Source of the DNA: Rhizodiscina lignyota
Lineage: Eukaryota > Ascomycota > Dothideomycetes > Aulographales > Rhizodiscinaceae
NCBI GenBank assembly: GCA_010015805.1
Contig: ML978134.1
Location: 434,001 to 498,000, forward strand
DNA length: 64,000 nucleotides
Direction: 5' to 3'
Position numbers and translations under genes: made by a program. The notes beneath the pieces are model-generated. The model was not told the origin of the DNA, made no database searches, and worked only from the letters and a program-made list of their open reading frames with translations. Position 1 is the stretch's first letter, and each line of letters starts with the position of its first letter. Below, one piece after another: positions 44,639 through 54,823 of this stretch.

Positions 44639-45222
44639 ACGGAGAAAAAGTTATGGGGTCTTGCTCACAACCGCTTATTAGCCGACCTACCGTGCAAATG
44701 ATTGAACTGCACCGTGCGGTCCCATTCCGTTTACTATTTTGTTCCCTTACTCCTATTTTTGTGTATTAATTATGATACGTCGAACAACTCCAAGGGCTTG
44801 GTTGCTCCACTGAGAATCAATCGTCAAGCTTTCGAATCCTCAAGAACCCAACTGCATCAGCTGCATCGCTGCATCAACAACGGGATCTTTTCTGTCTAAG
44901 ATCCTTTGTCTTCATGTTTACTGTTCTTTGTGTCATTCTCATTGCCGCTCAAGTCCAGTTTGCGCACAGGATCATAATGGCTTTGTTGTGAAAAAGGAAT
45001 AAGGGACTGTGAGTTGCAAGACAATCAGCTCGACGAATCAAAGAAAGAGCATTCTCACAAGTGAAACATCATGTTGTGAGAGAGGTCTAAGGCCTCTGCG
45101 CGGCTTCAACCCGCATTCACGAAAATCTACTCTAAGCTTATGCAGTGCGCCGTGCGCAGGTAACTTGACCCAAGAGCAATTTTCTTTTTTTATATTTAAA
45201 TTCAATTTCCATACCCATTTTC
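44639..45222. other. Intergenic region
   Basis: 584 bp between head-to-tail genes; a T-rich tract at 45181-45200 lies close before the next start. No gene is seen. Confidence 0.4.
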
Positions 45223-48200
45223 ATGTCAGAAAAACAGGCAGTACTTAATTCAGGAGAGAACAATAACGAGATAGCCGGAGACGCTTCTGCTTCGGCGGAT
45301 ACGACCGGCGAACACACTGTCTCTCCTATCAGCGAGACCAAAGCGTCTCATCTCGACGAAAACGAAAACCAGAAACCTGAGGACCTTGTGTCGGATCACG
45401 AGACCACAGACCATGAAGATGAAGATGATCTTTACGCTCCTCCGCCACCAAGGAAGAACCGGACCACAACCGCAGCTCACCTTGTCGATGACCCCGTAAC
45501 CACAGAGACGCAGAACCAGAGATGTTCTGATATCTCGGATGAGGATGAACTGGAATCAAGGGCCGCGGAGAAGCGGGAGTCGCCTGTCGATCTCCTTCAT
45601 CACTTTGCGAGCTCTCAAAGCCAAGGACAGGATTTCCCGGAAGCAAGTGAGCCTTTACTAGACCCGCAAGACCTCGCAATCGTGTCGAACAATGCCGTTC
45701 TTGAGCCTACATCTGATGATAACATCGAGATTATCGGCTCGCCGCCGGTGTCTTTGCAACATTCAGACGACATTGGCGAGTATGCCTCCTCAGTTGATGT
45801 TAAAAACTTTAAAACTGGACTAAAAGATACCATTACCAAGTCCACTTCGGATAACAGAAGCATGTTTGATGACTCAAAGCGGGAATCTGAGCAACGGTCT
45901 GAAGGTACCATAAACGGCGTCTCAGTAGATGCTAAACAACCACATGTCCAAGCTCTGGATGTCTCACAGGCGCTTGGACGCTCGGTAGATACCCAAGACT
46001 CTGAAACAGAAGAAGCAGGATTGGGCGTGACAATTGTTGACGAGGAAACTGTGCAAGAGCCGCAGTCTGCAGGTGCGGAGGACAAACCAGCGGACAAGGA
46101 AGCATCAGATTCGACAGTCGTGGAATATGATCCCAGTGTCGTATTAGTCGAGGATCCGGCAACTGTAGATGATCTAGAGCCGGAGTTGATAAGTGCCTTT
46201 TCTGACACTTCATCTGATGAAAGCAGTAAGTTCGACGAGAGCCCACCTGACTCTCCACAGGAGTCGCGTCATGATGAAAACGATATCCCATCGACAGACA
46301 AGTCACAAGGTGCAGCAGTCTTCCCAGAAATATACTCAGGACGCGATGAAGATGATCAGCCGCCAGCAATCATCGCGCAAGCCCTTACCAGCACATTTGA
46401 TCCGATCGTCGCCAATGACGGTACTGAAGAGCCTGCCTCTATCATCGGTGATGTTACATCTCCTAATAACGACCCATTGCACCACCCTGCCCGATCTGTC
46501 TCACCTCTTGAAGAATATCCTCAGTCTTTCGCTTTGCCCCGCTTCCATACCGACCCTCGAATCGGACTTGTCACTGGTATGGGTTGGGACGGTGATAGCC
46601 CAATAGGAGATTTTGAGACATGGTGGCGCAAGAGAAGAGATCCACGCAAGCAAGTCCGCCTCAGACTGAACAGTTTGAGAGAGAAGAAAAAAGAAGGCTC
46701 TACGAAAAGCAAGTTCGCTGTTGGGGCGAGCAAACTGCGTGACGAAGTCACCATCAGAGACCTGGAAGAAGCTGAGCTCGAGCTACAGCGTGAGGCAAAA
46801 CTGGCGCAGGAAGCCTTTGCCAAATTCGATGCAGCGTACTACTCTGAGCCAGAGCGCATTGTACGACCCAAGCCAGTAAGACCACCTAAAAGACCACTGA
46901 GACCAATTCAAGAGGATCCTTCTTTGGATGACATACCGGAGCGGCCAAAGACAGCGCTCGGATTTCGCGACAAAGAGGAGTCAGACTTTTTGTCAATGTT
47001 TCCCGCAGTTCCAAGACATGACAAGGGCACAAACGCAGACGCAGGTCTGTCAAACACTTCCAGCTTTGTTGAACACAATGAAGCAGGAGAGACTGCGGAG
47101 AGTTATATTGCTGAAGAGGCACCTGACAATGCTCATGACGCTCAAGAAGAGTCTCATCAATTTGTTGGCAACAATATGTACGACCAATACCTCCCAAACC
47201 CCTTTGATTCAACCATTCAGAATGCGGTGAACCCAGCACTCTACGACCAGTGGCAGGAAGAAGGGCAGCTCGTATTAGGGTCGCAGCAAGCCTTGCGCGA
47301 CAAGGAGGAGGAGCGTCGAGCGGCCGAGACGGAATTGCTTGAAATACGGAGCGATTTTGGTGAGGTATTGGAGATGAGAGAGGTCCCGTTGCAGGAGCAC
47401 GACGATGTCAAGAAGGAGGCCTGGAAGGTGGCGATTCCTCCTACCTTCACAATCGTGGAATACATGACCGAGGCCGGGCCAGCGACAGGAAAGCTTCAAA
47501 CAGCGGAGGCAAAGAAGAAATACGTCGATGCCGGCCTCCAAACAGAAAGCGAGCAAAGGACAGAAATCCTTCAAACAGCGGAGGAAAGGAAGCACGTCGA
47601 CGCCAGCATCCAGACGGAAGACCAGCCAGCGACAGAAACCTCTCAAATAGTGGAAGCAAGAGAGTTCGTCGACGTCGGCCTCCAGACAGATCCATTGCCG
47701 CCCGAACGAAGTGAAGAAGACACTCAATTGTTGAACCACATGCGGAGGGAGAATGAAGAATACAAGGAAGGCCTAGGCAGCCTACAATTGGTGCTGGCAA
47801 TGCGTGAAAACGAAAATGGAGAGCTGAAGCAAGGCTTACAGAGCATCACAGAGCAACTGGCCGGGTGCGAGAACAACATCGTTGACAAGACGGCCGAGGT
47901 GGAGGTCAGAGGTAAGACGATTGCCTCTCTTCGCGACCAACTTGCGCAGACTATGGGCAGCGTTGTGTTGTCCCAGGAGGAGAAAGACCAGCTGGTTGAG
48001 CACCTAGACGGAATCAAGAAGGTCATGACAGAAGAGATTCTGGCGACAAAGCAGGAGATGGCGGAGGACGAGGCACAGACCCCAGCATTTTTGAAATCTG
48101 TCTCGTCCGTCCGGAGACACAGCAAGGGTAGCTTTGAGATCGGTGAGGAAAATCAGCATCCTGAGGTCGGCAAGATTAAGGCAGAGCTGGAAGAAGCGCG

Positions 48201-49032
48201 TGCAAAAGTCTCTGAGCTTGAGGGTAGAATTGCAGCTGGTGATGGTGCGCTCTTGAGCGAGGAGCTTGACCAAGAGAATGAGACGCTAACCAGGTGTCTA
48301 GATGATCAGCGAAAGGCATTGAAAGACCGTGAGGATGAGAACAAGCTGCTTAATGCCTCACTTCAGAACGCCTGGGACAAGATCAAGGAACTGGAGGCAC
48401 GTGGTCCACCATCCGCAGAAGAGCATACAGAGTCGTCAGACCAAGAAATACATCTTGCTTGCCAATCCCAAATCGGTATGCTAGAAGCGGAGCTCAAGAA
48501 GACAGAAGAGGATATCAGTGCCTTGTGCGTTGCGCTGAAGGGGGAGCGAAAGAAGGGCAAGGCGCCTCTCGTCGACGTGCCTTACATTGAACGGGGCCCG
48601 CTTCAAAATGGGAATGAGAAACCTGGCGACTCTGCTGAAGATATGGAGATCTTAGCAATGTGCAATGAAAAAAATGAAGATCGGGAGCGCTCCGAACATT
48701 TGCGCCAGCAGATCGCAATACGCAAAATCCCTACATCCGGACGGCAGCAATCTCCTCCTATCACCACGCCGTGGAGCGGACGAGTGCATGCAATGGTTGC
48801 GAACGTGCAAGCGGGTCTTAAAATAGGACTCGGACACATGAGAACGAAGAGCACAATAAAAGCGGAGAGACTACTTGCTGTAAAGGAGATAAAGAAGAGG
48901 AAGAAGGAGCAGGATCTGGAGATAAAGTGGATGAAAATTGAGGATAAGCAGAAGAGAGCGGAGTGGGAAAAGTTGTGGTTCACGATCAGTGGATGGACAA
49001 GGCCAGAGAACAGCCAGACTGATACTCCATAG
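45223..49032 (+). CDS. Large acidic coiled-coil protein with a QT-motif repeat array
   Basis: An intronless frame of 1269 aa. Residues 1 to about 430 are acidic and disordered (many Asp, Glu, Ser). The centre has a conserved-looking block, FHTDPRIGLVTGMGWDGDSP followed by WWRKRRDPRKQVR, and a Pro/Arg linker. Residues 759-823 hold three copies of a V-D-A/V-x-x-Q-T-E/D element, with Gln773, Gln797 and Gln821 exactly 24 residues apart. From about 830 to 1140 the protein is long coiled coil; the end is basic (KEIKKRKKEQDLEIKWMK). QT elements of this type are binding sites for dynein light chain LC8 in other proteins, so a dimerised scaffold is a fair inference. I do not recognise the family. Confidence 0.75.
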   Translation: MSEKQAVLNSGENNNEIAGDASASADTTGEHTVSPISETKASHLDENENQKPEDLVSDHETTDHEDEDDLYAPPPPRKNRTTTAAHLVDDPVTTETQNQRCSDISDEDELESRAAEKRESPVDLLHHFASSQSQGQDFPEASEPLLDPQDLAIVSNNAVLEPTSDDNIEIIGSPPVSLQHSDDIGEYASSVDVKNFKTGLKDTITKSTSDNRSMFDDSKRESEQRSEGTINGVSVDAKQPHVQALDVSQALGRSVDTQDSETEEAGLGVTIVDEETVQEPQSAGAEDKPADKEASDSTVVEYDPSVVLVEDPATVDDLEPELISAFSDTSSDESSKFDESPPDSPQESRHDENDIPSTDKSQGAAVFPEIYSGRDEDDQPPAIIAQALTSTFDPIVANDGTEEPASIIGDVTSPNNDPLHHPARSVSPLEEYPQSFALPRFHTDPRIGLVTGMGWDGDSPIGDFETWWRKRRDPRKQVRLRLNSLREKKKEGSTKSKFAVGASKLRDEVTIRDLEEAELELQREAKLAQEAFAKFDAAYYSEPERIVRPKPVRPPKRPLRPIQEDPSLDDIPERPKTALGFRDKEESDFLSMFPAVPRHDKGTNADAGLSNTSSFVEHNEAGETAESYIAEEAPDNAHDAQEESHQFVGNNMYDQYLPNPFDSTIQNAVNPALYDQWQEEGQLVLGSQQALRDKEEERRAAETELLEIRSDFGEVLEMREVPLQEHDDVKKEAWKVAIPPTFTIVEYMTEAGPATGKLQTAEAKKKYVDAGLQTESEQRTEILQTAEERKHVDASIQTEDQPATETSQIVEAREFVDVGLQTDPLPPERSEEDTQLLNHMRRENEEYKEGLGSLQLVLAMRENENGELKQGLQSITEQLAGCENNIVDKTAEVEVRGKTIASLRDQLAQTMGSVVLSQEEKDQLVEHLDGIKKVMTEEILATKQEMAEDEAQTPAFLKSVSSVRRHSKGSFEIGEENQHPEVGKIKAELEEARAKVSELEGRIAAGDGALLSEELDQENETLTRCLDDQRKALKDREDENKLLNASLQNAWDKIKELEARGPPSAEEHTESSDQEIHLACQSQIGMLEAELKKTEEDISALCVALKGERKKGKAPLVDVPYIERGPLQNGNEKPGDSAEDMEILAMCNEKNEDRERSEHLRQQIAIRKIPTSGRQQSPPITTPWSGRVHAMVANVQAGLKIGLGHMRTKSTIKAERLLAVKEIKKRKKEQDLEIKWMKIEDKQKRAEWEKLWFTISGWTRPENSQTDTP
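47495..47695 (+). repeat. Three imperfect 24-residue (72-bp) repeats with QT motifs
   Basis: Each copy carries a QTAE/QIVE segment, then GTCGA coding Val-Asp, then the QT pair. The copies are clearly related at DNA level (CTTCAAACAGCGGAGG appears twice). They lie just before the main coiled coil. Confidence 0.8.
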
Positions 49033-50276
49033 ATAATCGATTCATGCAACTATACGGAAGTCAGATGGAAGATTGTTTCGCTGAATAAAAATCATGTCAT
49101 GCATGTTTGGAACGCAATTTCAAGTCAAAGCCAAATGGTGAAACACTCGCTTTCTCCAGAGTCTGCTCGAAGGGCCCAAGGAGATGATGCGCATGTTTGA
49201 ACGAACGCTCCGCCACGGGGGACTCCAGATCCTAGAATTGAGTGCCTTTGGAAATTCCCTTTCCGAGTTAACAGCTCCAGTGGCTGGCTTCGAGAGTGTG
49301 AGTCGGGAAGTATCCAGTTCAAAGTGTGGCCAGATGGTGGGAAGACACTGAAGAGGCACTACTTTTCTCGAGTCAAACTTTGTAGAACGTCGGAGACGGA
49401 AGCATAACTCTGAATACAATAGGAGACTGTAGAAATCAGTGATCGGGCCCGAGACTGTCCTCCGATGATGCCCAACGGTAAGTACATAGTACGGAGTGTG
49501 AGAGTTGACCGGAGTCCCAATACAATCAAGCTTGACGTTCACGTACGGGGCGAGCCAAGTACACGTGTCGACTTTCATGGCTCACGAACTTCCTCAGTGT
49601 TAGTTGTGAAAGGTGAAGAGCAAGCTCCATGCGGCAACGAACTGTACGGTGGACGCGCGTGTTGTGGTAGAAGGATAGGAGACAGCTCAGCCCTCACGGC
49701 GCTTTCGTTCTTCACGTAATCAGCGAATCACGGCTTGGCACCGCCTGGCCCACCGCGCAAGAGCCCACTCCCACCACCACAACCTCCCATTCGTGACTGC
49801 TTGCTTGCCTACTAATCCTCCCCACACCACCACACGAGACAACCAAAACTCGATCGAGTCTCGACGCTTACCGTTACCCTTTACCTGGCCTCTTTATTCA
49901 CTCGCCAACCAAGAGCGCACAACGGTTGCGCCGCGGCCTCGTTTTCCCGACTCCCCACCAAATCCCCACGATAGCCTCATGTGGATATAGGCACACCGTT
50001 GTAGCGCTCTTGGAGCCTACCACAATCCATCACGACTTTCACTTCACCACCTTTTACATCTCCCTGCCCACACCTTCCTACCTCCGCCGCCGGCCCACTG
50101 CCTTCCCGCGGCACTCCACCTCCGTTTCGCACTTTGACTCTTAATTCCATCGCTCCTTCACCGTGGCACTCTCCGTGCGCTACCACTTCGACATAGACCT
50201 CTACCATCTGCGCATCGAAAAGAACGATAGCGGCCCTGAACCGCAACCAGCTCGAGACATACCTCAACCCGAAACA
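49033..50276. other. Intergenic region and long leader of CK2 beta
   Basis: 1.24 kb. From about 49760 to 50160 the top strand is pyrimidine-rich (CCACC, CTCCC), typical of a fungal promoter or leader. The frame is open from 50163 but has no ATG before 50277. No other gene is seen. Confidence 0.45.
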
Positions 50277-51470
50277 ATGTCCTCCTCGTCTCAAGTTGGT
50301 GAATCATGGATTTCGTCCTTCTGCGGCCTTCTAGGGCACGAATACTTCGCAGAGGTCTCAGAGGAGTTCATAGAAGACGACTTCAACCTCACCGGGCTGC
50401 AGTCGCAGGTACCGATGTACAAGGAAGCGCTGGAGATGATCCTCGACGTCGAGCCAGAGGAAGACGATGATGACGAAGAGGAGGAGGAAGATGAGGAAGA
50501 CGAGGACGATCTCCTCGGCGATGAAAGGCCAGCCGGATATCAGCGCGCCGCCAACAACAGGAAGCACATTCGGATGCCTAGCGACCTTAGCATGATAGAG
50601 AGTTCAGCAGAGCTGCTATACGGCCTCATACATCAGCGCTACATCACGTCACGGCCAGGTATACAGCAGATGCTGGAGAAGTATGAGCTGTGCCATTTTG
50701 GGGCGTGTCCGAGAGTTTACTGCAACGCTTGCAAGGTATTGCCGGTGGGTTGCAGCGACACGCCGGGCCAAGACACGGTCAAGCTGTTCTGCCCAAGTTG
50801 TCTTGATGTCTACACACCTCCAAACAGTCGCTTCCAAACGGTCGACGGCGCTTTCTTCGGTACAACATTCGGCTGCCTCTTCTTCATGACGTTTCCTGAG
50901 CTGGAAATTGGCAATCCTCCCTCAACACCACGAGCCACTACATCGATATCTGATCCCTTCGCAAGCACTACCGTACAGGCCGGCTCGTCGGTGCAGACAC
51001 TTGCAACGCGTCAGCAACCCAACCAAGTACCAGAAGGCCAGCCATCAGTCATCAACGGTGTCACCCCTTCGAATTTGGCACCTGGCTTAGGTCCTGGGAA
51101 CATTTACGAGCCGCGCATCTACGGATTCAGAGTGTCAGAACGAGCGCGATCAGGTCCCCGCATGCAATGGCTACGTGATCGCCCGATTAACATAAACGAG
51201 CTGGATGAAACGAGTAGATTTCACGATGACACTACATACTCAGAAGACGAAGGCTCAACCCTACATGAAGAGCGAGAGGTCGAGGAGGACGAGAGAGAAA
51301 GCGTCGATCAGCAAATGGCTGATGCGTCGCAGACACCAGAGCAGAGTGGGAGGCGGAAGAAGGCACCAATGAGACGCAGGAAGAGTGCGAATGTGCCGGT
51401 TGTAGTTCCGACCAGTAATGGCGGGGCCGTGACCCCGATGGAGACGAATGGCGTTGGAGACGCGGGTTGA
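50277..51470 (+). CDS. Casein kinase II regulatory beta subunit
   Basis: A single exon, 397 aa from ATG 50277 ([20 protein letters not shown]). The N-terminus [21 protein letters not shown] is the conserved CK2-beta start. An acidic run of about 20 Asp/Glu (residues about 61-80) replaces the usual short acidic loop and may bind polyamines. The zinc finger is complete: [13 protein letters not shown] ... GCSDTP and FCPSCLDVY. The dimer helix carries [18 protein letters not shown] after a long low-complexity insert (about 60 residues). The Ser/Arg-rich tail ends in [11 protein letters not shown]. The beta subunit dimer organises the alpha2beta2 kinase in nucleus and cytosol. Confidence 0.95.
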   Translation: MSSSSQVGESWISSFCGLLGHEYFAEVSEEFIEDDFNLTGLQSQVPMYKEALEMILDVEPEEDDDDEEEEEDEEDEDDLLGDERPAGYQRAANNRKHIRMPSDLSMIESSAELLYGLIHQRYITSRPGIQQMLEKYELCHFGACPRVYCNACKVLPVGCSDTPGQDTVKLFCPSCLDVYTPPNSRFQTVDGAFFGTTFGCLFFMTFPELEIGNPPSTPRATTSISDPFASTTVQAGSSVQTLATRQQPNQVPEGQPSVINGVTPSNLAPGLGPGNIYEPRIYGFRVSERARSGPRMQWLRDRPININELDETSRFHDDTTYSEDEGSTLHEEREVEEDERESVDQQMADASQTPEQSGRRKKAPMRRRKSANVPVVVPTSNGGAVTPMETNGVGDAG

Positions 51471-51941
51471 TTGATGAGGCGATGTTTCATGAGTGAAGAA
51501 GGACGAGAGTAACGATGTGTACTTCCTGTTGGCGCTGTTGAACAGCTGGGCTATATGCTGGAGGAGCAAGGCGCCGGCTGGTATACTGACTCCGGCTTGC
51601 CGGAATTTTGAGGTGGGATGGAAAAACGAATTTTTCTGCATGAGCAACGGGTGCATGATGGCGTTCTTCACTTCTCTTTCAACCTTTTTGCGCCCATGAC
51701 ATTTGTGTTTCTTCTCGCAGGGCACTCTTAAATGGAGACCTTAGGGCTCTTTGATTCATTTAAATCTTCTCTGGCCATTTCCTTCAGAGTTTACATGCTC
51801 GCGACTGCTAGATGTGGGTTCTGACCCGCTCACTACACTTCTCCAGTGGATAATATTGAAGAATGTGGAGATCAATTGTCCGAGGACTTTCTTGCACCCC
51901 GAACCGCTTCAGCAGAGTCAGAGAGTGATGTTCTTGCCACA
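51471..51941. other. Convergent intergenic gap
   Basis: 471 bp between CK2 beta and the membrane protein, presumably both 3-prime ends; nothing else seen. Confidence 0.4.
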
Positions 51942-52934
51942 TTAAAGTATCACCTTTCCATTGTTCGAGGCCCTGAGCTCACTTCGCTTTCCCCCTGTGC
52001 TGCTGCTGGGCGCATCGCCGCCTGTCCAGATGACCCTGGTCTTTCCCTTCTTCTTCACGATACATTCTTCCGGGGCAGTCAGAGTTTCTCCGTCATACTC
52101 AATCCCACCATAGCCATTTTGCGATGATTCACCAGTTACGTCCGGTGTGATCAGCAAGCTCTCCTCTGTGTCTTCAGCGCCCTCGACCTGCTCTCCGGCT
52201 TCAATGTCAGCCCCAGCACCGCTCTTCGCACTCTTCATCCACCGCGGCAGTCTGTCCTTAATCGACTGATTCAACGCTGCCACAACTGCCGTAGGACTCC
52301 CTTCTCCACTCCCCTCTCCGTCCTCCCGCTCGTCCCCACCCTCGTCCCCACCCTCCTCTCCACCATCAACAAACCCACATCGTGGACATGGCTCGGCGAC
52401 GCGGCGCTTCTCCCACCGCTGCTTCAGCCTAGCCATCAGCTCCTTCCAGAATGACCCTGCATACAGCAAGCTACACACGAATATCGCTAGCGCCGCCCAC
52501 GCTTGGAAGATGAGATTCGAGGAAGGTTGGTAGCCGCCGTACGTGGCAACCCGCAGCACGACCCAAAAGGTCCAATGGAAGACGACAGCGAATATGGCGT
52601 CCCAGATGAGGAGAGTGAGGCGGGGCCATTCTTTCGGGTCTCTGGCGTGTGACAGAGTGATAGAGGGGTTGGGTAAGGACGGGGGGGTACCACGGCCGGA
52701 AGTAGTCGGAGAGTGAAGGGACCATGTGAAGAGGTCGTAGAGGACGTAGATGATGGATGCGAGGCAGAGGATTATCGACCAGATGAAGGGTCCGGTTTCG
52801 TACGGGCTCATGTTGGGGATTGAGAAGAGGCAGAGGAAGACGCCGATGGCACAGGTGATGAGGAGGCCAAGGCGGAGAGGATAGATGGGATGAGATTTGA
52901 ACTTTGGTGGAAGAGGGCTAGAGGAGCGGGGCAT
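51942..52934 (-). CDS. Four-pass membrane protein of unknown function
   Basis: A single exon of 330 aa. Hydrophobic spans are about residues 21-40 (LRLGLLITCAIGVFLCLF), 48-68 (FIWSIILCLASIIYVLYD), 106-128 (LLIWDAIFAVVFHWTFWVV) and 141-163 (IFQAWAALAIFVCSLLYA), giving four passes. The C-terminal half is cytosolic-looking: CPRCGFVDGGEEGG, a Glu/Gly/Asp run, then a Ser/Thr-rich acidic tail. This fits the small fungal membrane proteins usually annotated as hypothetical; I do not recognise a function. The gene is divergent from OPI3 across about 800 bp. Confidence 0.75.
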   Translation of the reverse strand: MPRSSSPLPPKFKSHPIYPLRLGLLITCAIGVFLCLFSIPNMSPYETGPFIWSIILCLASIIYVLYDLFTWSLHSPTTSGRGTPPSLPNPSITLSHARDPKEWPRLTLLIWDAIFAVVFHWTFWVVLRVATYGGYQPSSNLIFQAWAALAIFVCSLLYAGSFWKELMARLKQRWEKRRVAEPCPRCGFVDGGEEGGDEGGDEREDGEGSGEGSPTAVVAALNQSIKDRLPRWMKSAKSGAGADIEAGEQVEGAEDTEESLLITPDVTGESSQNGYGGIEYDGETLTAPEECIVKKKGKTRVIWTGGDAPSSSTGGKRSELRASNNGKVIL

Positions 52935-53743
52935 TTTGAGGATCTCAGCGTAGAATTGGCCGCCAATCCAAAAGTGAGTATATATTTTCTAAATCAGAGG
53001 AAACGACATATCATGACTTGAGCAGTTCAGACATCCAGTGAGCAAAACTTATGAGAGCGATAAAGAGACTCTTTGACGAGAACAGGAGACGTAGATTATT
53101 TACGTTTGCCTAGCAGAAAGGATTGAAGGCATTGCTGCCTTAGTATCAGGGCGGAGTAATAATGCTAAGTGTCCTTCCAGAAGTGAGTCGAAGCCGAATC
53201 CTTCGACAAGCCACTCGTGCCAGGCGATGGCTGTGGACACCTCGTCAACAACGTCGTTTCAGATCCTACAGAATTCCATCATATTACTGGCATGGCGGTG
53301 CCCGCGGAGAGATGGAGCTCTTGTAGGATCTTAAATATGATTGGCCATATAGAAAGCCAGAATACATGATTGCTCGAAGTCACCCACAAGGTCCGAGCAT
53401 GTCCTGCTCCCGCGCTCTCTTGCCATGTAATATGAATCAAATTCTCAAAGAATACCATCTGAGAAGATTGGAAAGAAGTGAGAGTAGTAGAACACCTGTT
53501 CAAAATAAAAATGCGTACGGTGACAGTTGCAAGTAGCGGAGCCTTGTCCGAGGGAATTTGAAGACCCTTGCAGCTCTTCGTGGCTTGTGACGTCGTCTCC
53601 TCTCTTCAACTCGTTTGATGTAACCGAACAACGACACTTCAAACCCTCAGTTTCGATATTTGATACAAGCTCAACTTTTCTGACCTTTGATTTTAACCTT
53701 TTCCTTTCTCTCCACCTTCCCAGTCCGTGCGACAATTGTCAAC
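52935..53743. other. Divergent intergenic region, membrane protein / OPI3
   Basis: About 810 bp. Open frames on the minus strand (53279-53735) lack domains. It holds the OPI3 promoter; no inositol/choline element is claimed. Confidence 0.4.
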
Positions 53744-54494
53744 ATGGCGGAGCTCATAGACTTCAGCCAGCAGAGCTTCTGGAGTATGAGGCGCATCCAG
53801 TTCCCAATTGTTCAGCACTGACATTCTAAAGTATGCGCGTTGTCAATCGTATTCAATCCATTGTTCTGGAAGTACGTCAATTGTCCCAGTTCCGTGATAT
53901 TAAATTGCTAACCAAAGCCACAGCATCGCTGCAAGACAAGGTACATCGCCGGCCGACCTGCCTACCAGAATTACAACATACTGAACACCATTAGAATACC
54001 ACAACAAAGTGATAACCAAGCTCTTCGGCGGCAACTCCCTCTACGGCTGCTATGCCCTCGCCGCAACAATCTTCCTCCTCGGCGTCCTGCGCGACTCGCT
54101 CTTCACCACCGCCCTGCTCAACCAACCCATCCACCCGCTCCTCACTTCCCCGCTCATCGCACCCGTCGCAGTCGCACTTTTTTCAAGCGGCACTATTCTC
54201 GTCCTATCCTCCATGTGGGCACTCGGGCTCACAGGGACGTACCTGGGCGACTACTTTGGCATCCTGATGGACGCCAAAGTGACGAGTTTCCCGTTTAATA
54301 TCACGGATGCGCCGATGTACATTGGCAGCACGATGAACTTCTTGGGTACGGCGCTGTGGTATGGGCGGCCGGCGGGACTGCTGTTGACGGGACTGGTGTA
54401 TTTGTGCTACAAGGTTGCGCTGACATTCGAGGATCCGTTCACAGGGGAGATATATGCGAAGAGGGAGAGGGAGAGGGGAAAGAAGACATCATGA
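53744..54494 (+). CDS. OPI3: Phospholipid N-methyltransferase (Opi3)
   Basis: Four exons (53744-53783, 53832-53871, 53924-53940, 53995-54494) give 198 aa, near the usual length. Splicing reads MAELIDFSQQSFW, then ICALSIVFNPLFWNIAARQE and YHNKVITKLFGGNSLYGCYA, matching Opi3/PEMT closely. The enzyme carries out the last two methylations from phosphatidyl-monomethylethanolamine to phosphatidylcholine in the ER, using S-adenosylmethionine. Several hydrophobic spans are visible, and MALGLTG-like and PMYIGSTMNFLG segments carry the SAM/lipid-facing motifs. The C-terminal basic end (AKRERERGKK) resembles an ER retention signal. The third exon is only 17 nt. Introns are 48, 52 and 54 nt. Confidence 0.93.
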
Positions 54495-54823
54495 TTAGAG
54501 AGGACAGTCCGACTTCACCAGGAAAGGGATCAGAATAGATGCGGAAAATGGCTTGGACGGAGGAGGTTGGAATGCCATAGATTGTACATTCACAAAAGCA
54601 GGATATCCTCATTTATACTTTGGCTCATTGTTATGGAGTAATTCAGGTTATTCCTTGTGAATTGCCTAGCATATTTAACATTGCCAATAATAAAAGCAAT
54701 TCGGATCAACTATCCCTTTCTCATTTTAGTTACTCCCCATTCCCCAAAACACCAAAGCTATAAGGCATCAAGCCGTGTCATTGTCTGACCGCTCCAATCA
54801 TCTTCTGGTTTTTCGACGTTGAG
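54495..54823. other. Convergent intergenic gap, OPI3 / beta-tubulin
   Basis: 329 bp of presumed 3-prime ends; AT-rich with possible poly(A) signals (AATAAA near 54690). No gene. Confidence 0.4.
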
